Assembly (NCBI RefSeq): GCF_050633145.1
Contig: NZ_JBOEFY010000015.1
Span: 124,001 to 188,000, forward strand
Direction: 5' to 3'
Source of the DNA: Kordia sp050633145
GTDB taxonomy: Bacteria > Bacteroidota > Bacteroidia > Flavobacteriales > Flavobacteriaceae
DNA length: 64,000 nucleotides
In this document: in pieces, positions 8,627 through 17,450 of the stretch
Layout: every line of letters begins with the position of its first letter
Numbering within the stretch: the first letter of the stretch is position 1
Translations under genes and position numbers: made by a program
The notes under the pieces: model-generated
What the model saw: the letters and a program-made list of their open reading frames with translations, nothing else
What the model was told of the DNA's origin: nothing
Databases searched by the model: none

Positions 8627-10051
8627 ATGAAATATATAACCCCATTATTACTCATATTAATTTGCTTTGGTTGTAATGACGCCCAAAAAACAAACGCAGA
8701 AGACGTTGTGTATTTTGGTGGAGAAATTATAAATCCAGGCGACGAATATGTGATTCTATATCATAAAGGAAAGTTTGTAGACTCTTTAAAACTAGACGAT
8801 AACAACCGTTTTATGGGAAAATTGAAAAACCATAAAGACGGATTGTATAAGTTTTATCACTATCCTGAATATCAATATATCTATTTGGAAAAAGGCGACA
8901 GTTTGTTGTTGCGTTTGAACACCTATAAGTTTGACGAATCGTTATTTTTTACAGGAAAAGGTGCTGAGAAAAACAACTTTTATATCGAATTATATTTGTT
9001 AAATGCAAGTCATGAACGACCAATATATCAGTATACAAAATTAAATAGTGAAGCATTTCTTAATAAAATAGATTCTTTACAAGATATTAAACTCACCAAA
9101 CAAGAAAAGTTTTTAACAGCTAACCCGAATGTTTCTGTCGCATTTAAAAAGTTTACAGACAAAGCCATTCAATATAGAAATTTTAGATATTTGGAAACAT
9201 ATCAAAATATGTTTTACAAACGCAAGAAGAAAGATTCTACGTTAAAGATTGTCGATTCTTTTTTTAAGTACAAATCTAAGATTGATATGAATGATTCTAC
9301 AATGAGTCATTATCGTCCGTATGCGCGTTACATTATGCAGCATATTAACAATTCATCGTATAGTGAATGTTTGCAGAAGTATTTGAAAGGTGATGAAAAA
9401 GCATTGAATTCTTCTTTGACTTATAATAAAAATAAATTGGCACTTATTGACAGTTTAGTGACGTATCCGTACTTGCGAAACGAACTGCTTCGCTTTACTG
9501 CATATTCATATTTTAGAAACAATACGTCTGATATTGTAAAGAATAATGAATTCTTTAAAATGTATCAAACTATTGCTACAGACGATAAATCGAAAGAAGA
9601 AATTACAAACTTGCATAACGGAATTAAGAGTTTACAATCGGGCAATAGTTTTTCAAATCAAATTTTTGTCTATGATGACAAACATGCACGCGTTCCAGTA
9701 AATCAATTGAATTCAAAACGTGGAAAGACTATTTTTTACTTTTGGACTTCTAAACAGAAACCTCACAAACGATTAATTACAAAAAAGATTAAAGCTTTAG
9801 CGGAAAAATATCCAAACTTAAATATTGTCGGAATCAGTTTAGATACAGATCATAAGCGTTGGAAAAAAGATGTAAGAGATTTTAACTTCCCAAAAAGCAG
9901 GCAATACCGAGTTGGAAAAAGAGAAAATGTATTACGCGATTTTGCTTTAATTAGCATTAACAAACTAATCATAACTGGTCGTAGTGGCAATATTGTAGAT
10001 GCATTTGCAGATATTTATAGTGAAACTTTACACGATCAATTCAAAAAATAA
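8627..10051 (+). CDS. lipoprotein with C-terminal thioredoxin-like fold lacking CxxC
   Basis: 474 aa. Lipoprotein signal (MKYITPLLLILICFGCNDAQ, cysteine 16). The N-terminal third is a beta-rich DUF4369-like region (GGEIINPGDEYVILYHKGKF), the middle is helical, and the C-terminal 120 residues follow the TlpA/AhpC thioredoxin pattern (KTIFYFWTSKQKPHKRLITK, LNIVGISLDTDHKRWKKDV). Where TlpA proteins have WCxxC this one has TSKQKPH, so it cannot perform disulfide exchange by the usual route. It may be a binding or structural relative. Located at the cell envelope. Confidence 0.8.
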   Translation: MKYITPLLLILICFGCNDAQKTNAEDVVYFGGEIINPGDEYVILYHKGKFVDSLKLDDNNRFMGKLKNHKDGLYKFYHYPEYQYIYLEKGDSLLLRLNTYKFDESLFFTGKGAEKNNFYIELYLLNASHERPIYQYTKLNSEAFLNKIDSLQDIKLTKQEKFLTANPNVSVAFKKFTDKAIQYRNFRYLETYQNMFYKRKKKDSTLKIVDSFFKYKSKIDMNDSTMSHYRPYARYIMQHINNSSYSECLQKYLKGDEKALNSSLTYNKNKLALIDSLVTYPYLRNELLRFTAYSYFRNNTSDIVKNNEFFKMYQTIATDDKSKEEITNLHNGIKSLQSGNSFSNQIFVYDDKHARVPVNQLNSKRGKTIFYFWTSKQKPHKRLITKKIKALAEKYPNLNIVGISLDTDHKRWKKDVRDFNFPKSRQYRVGKRENVLRDFALISINKLIITGRSGNIVDAFADIYSETLHDQFKK

Positions 10052-10069
10052 ATACACAAATACAGATAT

Positions 10070-10107
10070 AAAAAAAGCGTCTTAGAATTTCTAAGACGCT
10101 TTTTTGT
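10070..10107. terminator. bidirectional intrinsic terminator
   Basis: AAAAAGCGTCTTAGAA / TTCTAAGACGCTTTTTT hairpin between the convergent genes ending at 10051 and 10172. Confidence 0.9.
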
Positions 10108-10171
10108 TTGTAAAAGTATGACTACTTTATTATTTAAAATTTAGCATTTTACATTTATAATTTTAAAATGC

Positions 10172-10825
10172 CTAGTTTCCTTTTTTATAATCTGCTAAGA
10201 ACTTTTCCAATCCGATGTCAGTTAATGGATGTTTCAATAAACCTACAATCGATTTTAATGGACCTGTCATTACGTCTGCGCCAAGCTTAGCACAATCGAT
10301 CACGTGCATTGTATGACGTACAGAAGCAGCTAAAATTTCTGTTTCAAAGGCATAGTTATCATAAATCAATCTAATCTCTGCAATTAGGTTCAATCCGTCT
10401 GTAGAAATATCGTCCAAACGACCAATAAATGGCGATACATACGTTGCTCCTGCTTTTGCAGCTAATAAAGCTTGTCCGGCAGAGAAAACCAACGTTACGT
10501 TCGTTTTAATTCCTTTATCCGAAAAATATTTACACGCTTTTACTCCATCAGCAATCATAGGTAATTTTACCACAATTTGCGGATTCAAAGCAGCCAATGC
10601 TTCTCCTTCTCTTACCATTCCTTCAAAATCTGTTGCAATTACCTCAGCAGAAACATGTCCGTCAACAATTTCGCAAATCGCTTTGTAATGGTTCAAGATA
10701 TTTTCGGCTCCTGTAATTCCTTCTTTTGCCATTAGTGACGGATTTGTAGTTACACCATCTAAAATACCTAATGCTTGTGCTTCACGAATTTGATCTAAGT
10801 TAGCCGTGTCAATAAAAAATTTCAT
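10172..10825 (-). CDS. fsa: fructose-6-phosphate aldolase / transaldolase (FSA-TalC type)
   Basis: 217 aa, the length of the short FSA/TalC class. Recognisable segments: FFIDTANLDQIREA, DGVTTNPSLMAKEG, Schiff-base lysine K87 in VVKLPM, TNVTLVFSAGQALLAAKAGA, SPFIGRLDD and AASVRHTMHV. These define the cytoplasmic class I aldolase that moves a dihydroxyacetone unit in the non-oxidative pentose phosphate pathway. Whether this copy is a true transaldolase or an FSA cannot be decided from sequence alone. Single-gene unit with its own terminator. Confidence 0.95.
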   Translation of the reverse strand: MKFFIDTANLDQIREAQALGILDGVTTNPSLMAKEGITGAENILNHYKAICEIVDGHVSAEVIATDFEGMVREGEALAALNPQIVVKLPMIADGVKACKYFSDKGIKTNVTLVFSAGQALLAAKAGATYVSPFIGRLDDISTDGLNLIAEIRLIYDNYAFETEILAASVRHTMHVIDCAKLGADVMTGPLKSIVGLLKHPLTDIGLEKFLADYKKGN

Positions 10826-10910
10826 CTGTTATCTATTTTAATATATAAAAGTTGTGTTTTCTAATTTGGGCGTTTTTACAGGCTATTCGCTATATCTTTT
10901 TTAAAACGAA

Positions 10911-10998
10911 ACGTCTTTGCGAGAATTTTTTAAAAATTCATGGCAATCTGTTTATTCAACAAACAGATTACTTCGTCGTAAACTCCTCGTAATGACGT
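10911..10998. repeat. palindromic intergenic element with ACGTCwTTGCGAG ends
   Basis: The left end reads ACGTCTTTGCGAG and the right end CTCGTAATGACGT, its near-exact reverse complement. Inside lies a second inverted repeat (CAATCTGTTTATT / AACAAACAGATTACTTCG). The element can fold into one long cruciform or RNA hairpin of about 88 bases. This CATTGCGAGGAG ... GCAATCT word set is a familiar repetitive intergenic element in Bacteroidota. A 68-codon frame crossing it (10917-11123) is not a gene. The rest of the 10826-11194 spacer shows nothing else. Confidence 0.75.
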
Positions 10999-11194
10999 AT
11001 CAAAATATAAAAAAGGATGTCGCTGCTATCCTTAACGCAATTTGGCGTAAAATTACAATATTAAAGTATGTGAAAACAAACTCTGTGTATAGAATAATTC
11101 CTTATTTATTAACATTTTACTAAACCTAAGTAAAATGCAAAATAACAGTATATTTCCGCGTGCTTCTCTCCTATCTGTTTACAAACAAATTCAT

Positions 11195-11722
11195 TTATTC
11201 ATAGCCTTTTCCAAATACTAATATATCCGAAATATCACACCAAGAATATATGCATTCGTTCGAATTTTCAGCACTCGTTCCTGAGCTATCATTACAAAAA
11301 CTATCCCATCCGTAGACAATAGAAGTAATATCAAAATTATACCATTTAGCACCAGAAGATGAAGTTAGTCCAAATCCTCTATGTGGATCTTTTAAAACTT
11401 TGTCTCCTAGCCTTCTCAAATCCGAAATAAAAAAACGCAGCGTATTTTTCGTAAACTCCAATTCTTCTTTATTCGACATTTGTGCTGCATCTGTAAAAAG
11501 TGCTGGTTCTTCAATACTATTCCAATTTTCATCAAATTGAACTGATTCAGAAGTAAATGATTCCTTAAAAATAGCTAATAACAAGTTAGCCGTAACATTC
11601 TTAGCAGCATTCAGTTCTACTTGAAATAATAGTTTTCTAAAATATTCTTCTTCAGGAATATTATATTCATCAACACCTTGAACTAGTATTTTTAGTTCTT
11701 CAAGAAAATCATCGTACTTCAT
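11195..11722 (-). CDS. hypothetical cytoplasmic protein
   Basis: 175 aa, no signal peptide or membrane segment, strongly acidic. Helical N-terminal half (MKYDDFLEELKILVQ ... SDLRRLGDKVLKDP) and a cysteine/aromatic-rich C-terminal tail (VYGWDSFCN ... CIYSWCDISDILVFGKGYE). No family recognised. It is preceded and followed by non-coding DNA, so context gives no clue. Confidence 0.6.
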   Translation of the reverse strand: MKYDDFLEELKILVQGVDEYNIPEEEYFRKLLFQVELNAAKNVTANLLLAIFKESFTSESVQFDENWNSIEEPALFTDAAQMSNKEELEFTKNTLRFFISDLRRLGDKVLKDPHRGFGLTSSSGAKWYNFDITSIVYGWDSFCNDSSGTSAENSNECIYSWCDISDILVFGKGYE

Positions 11723-11910
11723 GTTTGATAGTTATATTTTAAGTAAAGTTAAGTCTTTCGCTTCAATTTTTCAGATAAGATATACCGTTTAACTTCAACT
11801 ATTGAATGCGTCTTTTCAGATTTTTCAAAGTCATATGTATCAAAGAAAAACACAATACACTAGTAACTGCTCAGTTATAAAGTAGAAGATCCTGATTTAC
11901 ATCAGGATTA

Positions 11911-11966
11911 GTTCAACTAGCACTATTGAATGCGTCTTTTCAGACTTTTCAATAGTGAGTTTCACT
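11911..11966. repeat. shared CTATTGAA...TTCAATAGTGAGTTTCACTA element
   Basis: An inverted repeat CTATTGAA / TTCAATAG followed by GTGAGTTTCACTAAAA. A partial copy lies at 11792-11830 and a close relative at 40715-40760; 36560-36580 has the TGAGTTTTACTAAAA end. In each of the three full cases it lies just past a minus-strand terminator. A separate hairpin ATCCTGAT/ATCAGGAT is at 11889-11908. No gene is visible in 11723-12148. Confidence 0.5.
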
Positions 11967-11994
11967 AAAAAAAAGCCTGCATTACACAGGCTTT
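11967..11994 (-). terminator. intrinsic terminator, minus strand
   Basis: AAAGCCTG / CAGGCTTT hairpin; on the minus strand it is followed by eight T residues. It lies about 155 bp past the stop of the membrane protein gene 12149-12784 and probably ends that transcript. Confidence 0.75.
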
Positions 11995-12148
11995 ACAATT
12001 CAAAATTTCAAAGTATAGCTACTGTTAATTACACTATAAAAACAGCAGTATATTTTTGTTTTGTTTCTTACTAACAAATTACGATAAAACTTACGAGACT
12101 TTGATCTAAACTTGTATAGATGTCATGTTTATGTGTAATGTTGGTATA

Positions 12149-12784
12149 CTATCGTGCATGCTTAAGTAGAGTTGCAGGAAACTTTTTTTGCACCTTTTCC
12201 GTGAGATATACATTGTGTTCTGATTTTTCAACAAGTATTTCTAAAAAATGACGAAATTGTTTTTTGTCATACTCGCGAAATGGTATTCGCACATCCTCTT
12301 TTTTAATAAATCCCAATTCCAATTCTCCCGTCATTGAAGGAATACCAATATAATTTAAGTCTTTCAAATTTCGTTTCTTTTGCCAACAATTATTGAATAT
12401 TAAATTATCATTATCTATGAAAATTGTTACTGGATGTCTTAGTTTATATACGATATAGGTAATGATATCTGCGCTTAAAATTATAATTAAAAATAGCATC
12501 ATACTAAACTCAAAAGTGCTGCTATTATTCCAATTCTCTTTTTCGAACAAAAAAGAGAATACAAACGGTATCATTCCAATATATTTAGATAAATTCAAGG
12601 ATTTTCGATAACTTTTCAATGTAATATCACTTTTAAAATTATGTGTAAAGACTGAAAGTTCCCAAATTAATAATATGGTAAAAAGGAAAAGATTTACTAC
12701 AATTAGTATCCAAAGTGGAAACTCAAAGAAAATCCCTAATAAAAATATAACTCCTAGTGTTAATATCGCAATGAAGTATTTCAT
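12149..12784 (-). CDS. membrane protein, paralogue of the 15148-15759 product
   Basis: 211 aa. Four hydrophobic segments in the first 120 residues (about 4-22, 25-46, 66-82, 92-112), then a soluble C-terminal domain. It aligns along its whole length with the 203-aa product encoded at 15148-15759: both start with a helix ending in FxELPxWL-like sequence and share the C-terminal pattern VTIFIDNDNLIFNN/PIIFAIDGNTLLYYS, YD-K/T-FRHFLEIL/FIDFFETL and EKSEHNVYL/KKSERNFKF. The pair points to local duplication. Function unknown; the C-terminal part resembles a PH-like domain in its strand pattern, which is only an inference. Confidence 0.7.
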   Translation of the reverse strand: MKYFIAILTLGVIFLLGIFFEFPLWILIVVNLFLFTILLIWELSVFTHNFKSDITLKSYRKSLNLSKYIGMIPFVFSFLFEKENWNNSSTFEFSMMLFLIIILSADIITYIVYKLRHPVTIFIDNDNLIFNNCWQKKRNLKDLNYIGIPSMTGELELGFIKKEDVRIPFREYDKKQFRHFLEILVEKSEHNVYLTEKVQKKFPATLLKHAR

Positions 12785-12859
12785 TCAAAAAAGTTTATAA
12801 ACTATCAGTATCTAAGGATTCTAGAATGTTACAAGTGGTAATTTACAATGTGTTATTTT

Positions 12860-13087
12860 TTATGTACTTTCTTGAATGACTTTCAAATAGAGTTTCTCTA
12901 CTTTTTCTCTTGCCCAAGGCGTTCGTCTAAGAAATTTTAAACTTGATTTTACAGATGGATTACTCGTAAAACAATTGATTCTAATTCGTTCTCCCAATTC
13001 TTCAAAACCATAATAATCAACTAAAGTTTCTACAATTTCTGCAAATTTTATACCGTGTAGCGGATTGTTTGGTTGTTCGTTACTCAT
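12860..13087 (-). CDS. VF530 family (DUF2132) protein
   Basis: 75 aa. NNPLHGIKFAEIVETLVDYY, INCFTSNPSVKSSLKFLRRT and PWAREKVEKLYL are the conserved blocks of the small helical VF530 family, reported as DNA-binding in structural work on the Vibrio fischeri member. Its ATG overlaps the end of the next upstream gene (13080-13445) by 8 bp, so the two are cotranscribed. Confidence 0.9.
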   Translation of the reverse strand: MSNEQPNNPLHGIKFAEIVETLVDYYGFEELGERIRINCFTSNPSVKSSLKFLRRTPWAREKVEKLYLKVIQEST

Positions 13088-13445
13088 CTTTGGATTTTCT
13101 TTTGTAGTTATAGCGAAGCTTTATTTTTTTATCAATAGGTTTTAAAATCATTTTATTTGCTTCTATAGATTCAATTTTATATTGTTTCTTCCCGATTGTC
13201 AATACATTGTCTTCAAGTGTATATGTAGCTTCTAGCACAAAATCTTGTACTTCCATCAATAAAACAGCATCTTTTTTGAAAGTAAGCGATACCTCTGAAC
13301 TAATGAACGGATCTTTTTCTCCGTGTTGCAGTTTACCTACAATAGCATTTAATTCCCAACTGCCAACGATTTCTTTTTTGAAATCTATTTGGGCTATTGC
13401 AAACTGAAGTCCTATCACTACTAAAAATAAAAGTTTGATACGCAT
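13080..13445 (-). CDS. small secreted lipocalin-like protein
   Basis: 121 aa with signal peptide MRIKLLFLVVIGLQFAIAQ. The segments EIVGSWELNAI, SLTFKKDAVLLME, LEATYTLEDNVLTIGKK and MILKPIDKKIKLRY give the alternating strand pattern of Bacteroidota lipocalin-like proteins (a small periplasmic beta-barrel). It lies 18 bp after the esterase gene and overlaps the VF530 gene, in one minus-strand operon. Confidence 0.7.
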   Translation of the reverse strand: MRIKLLFLVVIGLQFAIAQIDFKKEIVGSWELNAIVGKLQHGEKDPFISSEVSLTFKKDAVLLMEVQDFVLEATYTLEDNVLTIGKKQYKIESIEANKMILKPIDKKIKLRYNYKRKSKDE

Positions 13446-13463
13446 AGTTCTTAATGTATAAAA

Positions 13464-14513
13464 TTAATTGCCAATAGTTCGAATGATGAATTCCTCATAG
13501 CTTTCTCCACCTGAATTATCTAAATTGATTTGTGGAGCAAAGTAAATACCTTTTGCGTTTACTTTTTCTGCTTGCTTCTGAATTGTTTGTACATGCAATG
13601 GATGATGAAATACTTCGCTCATATTTTTTGGTACATCGCCTGAGAATTTATCTGTAGATAAATAAAACACAGGATCATCCGCAGATAACATAGATAGCAT
13701 GTCTGTTTTTTTAAGATACGTTTTTGCAGCTTCAGAAGTTAAATCCTCTCGGTTATCAACTCCAGAGTACAATAGAATGCGGTATTCTTTTATTAATTCT
13801 TTTAAAGATGCTTCATTAAATCCATCTTTTTGAAACGATGAAAATACGGTTTCATGCCAAGCAACAATATTATAGTTTGCTTGCGTAGAAATTCCAACTA
13901 ATCCTTGTATACGTGTTGATTCCCGTTCTATTGGATTTTCGCTATTTTGTAGTGCCATTTCGTCTCCAAATCCAATCCAGATAGCTGTGGCAGCTCCAGC
14001 CGAACTACCATAAATCATTACCTTGTCTTTTTGAAAATGCAAACTATCTGAAAAATAACGCATGTGTTGTAAAGCCAATTTTGCATCTGTCAAGCTGCTC
14101 AAAATTCCTTTTTTATTTAACGGATCTACAAAACGATAATTGATCGTTGCAACAGCAATATTTTTTTGTACTAATGAATTGATAAATCTGCGATAGCTAT
14201 AAGAATCATAATACTTAGACTTATCTCCGTTTACAAATCCGCCACCATGAATCAATATGAGTAAGGAAGATGGTTCTTCCATATTTGGCTTAAAAAAGTC
14301 ATATACATTTCGTTCAGCATCGCCATAAACTATATTTGGATGAAAACTAACCGAATTTACAGCGATAGAAAAAGGTGTTTCAGATGCTTGCAAACCCTTT
14401 TCAATATGTTGCGGAGGAATACTTGAAACTTCACGTGAACACGATACTTGCAGCAATGTAATACATCCGACAAGTATAGGAAATACTCTAAAAAAGAAAC
14501 CTTTTGTACGCAT
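13464..14513 (-). CDS. alpha/beta hydrolase lipoprotein (esterase-lipase type)
   Basis: 349 aa. N-terminal lipoprotein signal (VGCITLLQVSCSRE). Motif HGGGF (oxyanion hole of hormone-sensitive-lipase-like esterases) in LLILIHGGGFVNGDKSKYYD and nucleophile elbow GSSAG in KVMIYGSSAGAATAIWIGFG. Later segments supply an aspartate (SADDPVFYL) and a histidine (HHPLHVQ) that may complete the triad. Expected to hydrolyse a small ester or acylated sugar at the envelope. Same operon direction as its neighbours (9 bp after 14523). Confidence 0.88.
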   Translation of the reverse strand: MRTKGFFFRVFPILVGCITLLQVSCSREVSSIPPQHIEKGLQASETPFSIAVNSVSFHPNIVYGDAERNVYDFFKPNMEEPSSLLILIHGGGFVNGDKSKYYDSYSYRRFINSLVQKNIAVATINYRFVDPLNKKGILSSLTDAKLALQHMRYFSDSLHFQKDKVMIYGSSAGAATAIWIGFGDEMALQNSENPIERESTRIQGLVGISTQANYNIVAWHETVFSSFQKDGFNEASLKELIKEYRILLYSGVDNREDLTSEAAKTYLKKTDMLSMLSADDPVFYLSTDKFSGDVPKNMSEVFHHPLHVQTIQKQAEKVNAKGIYFAPQINLDNSGGESYEEFIIRTIGN

Positions 14514-14522
14514 GTTTACAAT

Positions 14523-15095
14523 TTATGAATTTAATTGAACATGTTTCTCAAAATAGGTTTTAAACCATTTCAAATCATCAATTAAATACTGCTCTGATTC
14601 TGCATCAAAACCAATTAAAAGATGTTTTTGCTGTTTGGTATCAACTAAAAACAGTGTTCCATGATACATTTTATTTTCATCATCATCACCTTCACCTTCT
14701 TCCACAATATATTCAAACGCTTCAATCGTATGTGCATCAAAGCGTACTGATTGATCTTTTGTAGTAAGCGTTATGTATTTGTAGCCTAGAATTTTTGTGG
14801 CTTTATTGATTTTCTGTTTGATACGCATACGATACAAGTTTGCAAAAGCTGTAAAGAACATACCTCCAATAAGTAATATTGTTTTAGTTCCACTAAACTC
14901 AAAAATGTTTATTTCTTCAAAAAAGAAAAATGATGTAAGTCCTATTCCTAATAGAATCGGAAGTATAATTAAGAAAATCAAAACAACATAATTCATTTTC
15001 GCTTGAGAAATGATGATTTTTCCATTTTCTTTCGAAAATGAAATTCTTAAACGTTTTAGTTTTGATTCTAGTAAAATAGTGTCATTTGAATCCAT
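14523..15095 (-). CDS. membrane protein of unknown function with two central TM segments
   Basis: 190 aa. Hydrophilic N-terminus, two membrane helices (about 31-54 and 66-84), then a soluble C-terminal half (EAFEYIVEEGEGDDDENKMY, TLFLVDTKQQKHLLIGFDA) that reads as a beta-rich domain. The layout is like the two paralogous membrane proteins on either side of this cluster, though I see no clear sequence identity. Cotranscribed with the esterase gene. Confidence 0.65.
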   Translation of the reverse strand: MDSNDTILLESKLKRLRISFSKENGKIIISQAKMNYVVLIFLIILPILLGIGLTSFFFFEEINIFEFSGTKTILLIGGMFFTAFANLYRMRIKQKINKATKILGYKYITLTTKDQSVRFDAHTIEAFEYIVEEGEGDDDENKMYHGTLFLVDTKQQKHLLIGFDAESEQYLIDDLKWFKTYFEKHVQLNS

Positions 15096-15147
15096 TAAAT
15101 TGTCTATGGTTGTTATCTTTTTTTGTAAATACTGTGGACACTTGTAA

Positions 15148-15759
15148 TTATTTTGGGAATTCTTTAGTTACTTCATTGATGAATTTAAAATTGCGTTCAG
15201 ATTTTTTAGTAAGCGTTTCAAAAAAGTCAATAAATTCAGTTGTATCGTAATCTCTGGCTTCAATTACAAGAGAGGATCCATCGTCAAAACCTACTTGCAA
15301 TCGATCACCTCTAGGGGCAAATCTCAGTATATTCAGTATATCAACATCATACTTTTTAACGTTAAAACTGTAATATAATAAGGTGTTTCCGTCTATAGCG
15401 AAAATAATAGGTTTATATTTTTTACGTACAACGTGCACAATGGTTTGTATTAATAAGTGCATTGGGAATACTAAAAAGAAAAAATTACTTCCACTGATAT
15501 CGCCCATATAAAGTCGATATATAAAGTATCCTAAAAACGGTAATCCTAAAATATAAGGAACTGTTTTAATTTTCCTACCATTAGTTCGCAACACGAGTTC
15601 ACCTTTTGCTTTGTGATTTAAAGTTCCAAGTTCTGAGTATAAAACTACTATAAAGAGCATTGAAAGAATGCTTGCACTCAACCAGATGGGTAACTCCACA
15701 AAAATTCCTGAAATTAGTAAGACACCTGTAACGACTAGTATTTGTAAGACCTTTCGCAT
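15148..15759 (-). CDS. membrane protein, paralogue of the 12149-12784 product
   Basis: 203 aa. Four hydrophobic segments (about 5-24, 28-45, 67-84, 93-110) and a soluble C-terminal domain. Clear full-length similarity to the protein encoded at 12149-12784 (see there). It lies 26 bp after the DinB-like gene, so it may be read from the same transcript. Function unknown. Confidence 0.7.
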   Translation of the reverse strand: MRKVLQILVVTGVLLISGIFVELPIWLSASILSMLFIVVLYSELGTLNHKAKGELVLRTNGRKIKTVPYILGLPFLGYFIYRLYMGDISGSNFFFLVFPMHLLIQTIVHVVRKKYKPIIFAIDGNTLLYYSFNVKKYDVDILNILRFAPRGDRLQVGFDDGSSLVIEARDYDTTEFIDFFETLTKKSERNFKFINEVTKEFPK

Positions 15760-15785
15760 ATAAAATGCTTAAAAAGTAAATTGTA

Positions 15786-16361
15786 TTACTTTTTTGGAAT
15801 TCTTTTAATAACAAGTCTAATTTGTCCCATGTGATTGGCTTGATGTTCCATAACATGATACCAAGCATATTGGTTACTCATTGCATCTTGCGGTCCCATT
15901 TTTTTAAACCATGCATCATCTTTTTCTTTTAATTTAGCTAAAGTTTCTTTTCGTACTTCATCCCAAATAGTAAGATAATACTCAATTGGTTTCCCTACAT
16001 ATTTATTTCTAGCATTTTCTCCTAATTTTAATGCAGTTTCCCATTTTTTAAATTCTTCTGGATCAAAATCTCCACCTTCAAAAGTATATACTTGATAGTA
16101 TTTTTCTGTGGCAGCCAAATGAATAATCATGGCGCCAATTCGGTTTGCGTCTTTATCTAATAAAAAATCAGTTTCGTTTTGTGAAAGGTTCTTTACACTT
16201 CGAGTAACTCTTTCTTTTAAATCTTCAAGCATGCTTACCATGTTTCCAATTTGCGTAGTATAGCCCTCTGGAACTTCTATAGTACTTTGCGCCTTTACGG
16301 CAGAATTCACGCTAAGTATTAAAAATATAGCAAGTAGTATTTTATAAGATCGCTTTTTCAT
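15786..16361 (-). CDS. exported DinB-family protein
   Basis: 191 aa. Signal peptide to about residue 25 (ILSVNSAVKAQ), then a four-helix DinB/DUF664 fold. Three histidines lie where the family's metal site is found: MIIHLAATEKYY, WYHVMEHQANHMGQI. Most family members are cytoplasmic thiol-linked transferases or hydrolases; this one is directed to the periplasm. Lies 12 bp downstream of the SDR gene. Confidence 0.82.
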   Translation of the reverse strand: MKKRSYKILLAIFLILSVNSAVKAQSTIEVPEGYTTQIGNMVSMLEDLKERVTRSVKNLSQNETDFLLDKDANRIGAMIIHLAATEKYYQVYTFEGGDFDPEEFKKWETALKLGENARNKYVGKPIEYYLTIWDEVRKETLAKLKEKDDAWFKKMGPQDAMSNQYAWYHVMEHQANHMGQIRLVIKRIPKK

Positions 16362-16373
16362 GACTTTAAGAAT

Positions 16374-17180
16374 TTACAGTTTATAATGATTCATCAACAT
16401 TTTTTCATATACCTTATCTGGTAAAACACGTTTTAAGACAATTGAAAATTTTTGCATAAACGCGCCAACTTTGTAATGAATTTTAGGCTTTTTGGTTTCT
16501 ATAATTTTTAATACAGAGGTCGCCATTATTTTCGGATCAGATCCGCCATCTACATGCGCGTCCATTTCCTTGAGCATGTTTCCGTAGACCTCTTTGTATG
16601 GAGAATCTTCAAAAACTGGCGTATGATAACGTCCTGCGGCAATATTTGTAGCAAAATCACCTGGCGCTACATTCGCTATTTCAACCCCAAACATTTTAGT
16701 TTCCATTCGCATTGCTTCTGTCACTAATTCTAATGCGCCTTTGGTTGCAGAGTAAATTCCTCTATACGGCAATCCCATATAACCTGCAATAGAAGTCACA
16801 TTTACAATATGCCCGCTTTTTTGTTTGCGCATTTGTGGCAACACAGCTTTCATGACTGCGATAGGACCGTACAAATTGGTTTGAAATGCTTTGTGAATTT
16901 CTTCATCTGGTGTTTCTTCGATCGGACCAGTAATTCCGATACCTGCATTGTTGATTAAAACATCTAAACGACCTTCCGCTTCAATAATAGTTGACACTCC
17001 TTTTTGAATGCTTTCCGTATCACGAACATTTAAAGCAATAAGTTTAAAAGCTGTAAAATCTTTAAATTTATCAGGATTTCTGCTAGTTCCGTAGACCGTA
17101 TAGCCTTTTTCTGTTAATAAAATTCCAATAGATTTTCCAATTCCTGATGAACCACCAGTAATCAATACAACTTTTGACAT
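16374..17180 (-). CDS. short-chain dehydrogenase/reductase
   Basis: 268 aa. Classical SDR signature: cofactor motif TGGSSGIGKSIG at residues 8-19, NNAGIG, and the catalytic Ser-Tyr-Lys set SIAGYMGLPYRGIYSATKGA. The first-strand arginine (YGTSRNPDKF) favours NADP(H). C-terminal extension ending LMNHYKL is typical of oxidoreductases acting on lipids or steroids, but the substrate cannot be named. First gene of the minus-strand run leading to 12149. Confidence 0.93.
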   Translation of the reverse strand: MSKVVLITGGSSGIGKSIGILLTEKGYTVYGTSRNPDKFKDFTAFKLIALNVRDTESIQKGVSTIIEAEGRLDVLINNAGIGITGPIEETPDEEIHKAFQTNLYGPIAVMKAVLPQMRKQKSGHIVNVTSIAGYMGLPYRGIYSATKGALELVTEAMRMETKMFGVEIANVAPGDFATNIAAGRYHTPVFEDSPYKEVYGNMLKEMDAHVDGGSDPKIMATSVLKIIETKKPKIHYKVGAFMQKFSIVLKRVLPDKVYEKMLMNHYKL

Positions 17181-17353
17181 TCGTTTAGGTTTTGTTTATT
17201 TTTTACAAATATGCTTAAAAAAAAGGAGAAATGAAGCCTTGACTCAATAATCGAGAGGAATGATTTGAGACTTGTCTCAATATAAAAAATATAAAGTTTT
17301 GATGAATATGTAGTGAGTCGTTCGTAGATGCTTGACTTTAGGGCACAAAAAAA

Positions 17354-17446
17354 GGCAAGCTACCTACATCACACCGCTCAACCATTTACCTTTGCTGCGT
17401 TCCCGCCCTGGAGGATTCAACAGGAGCTGGTTGTGTAGGACTTGCC
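17354..17446 (-). ncRNA. ffs: signal recognition particle RNA (4.5S-like)
   Basis: On the minus strand the sequence holds the SRP RNA hallmark: CCTCCAGGGCGGGAACGCAG followed by CAAAGGTAAATGGTTGAGCG, which forms the conserved GGAA-tetraloop-type helix 8 bound by Ffh. The ends GGCAAGTCCTACACAACC and GATGTAGGTAGCTTGCC pair, closing a single hairpin of about 93 nt as in the small bacterial type. A T-run (CTTTTTTTGTGCCC) follows. Its promoter is at 17451-17480. Confidence 0.95.
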
Positions 17447-17450
17447 GCTG

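Noticed and set aside
10917..11123. 68-codon plus-strand frame
   Set aside because: It runs through the palindromic repeat element; its residues follow the inverted repeat and have no protein-like pattern.
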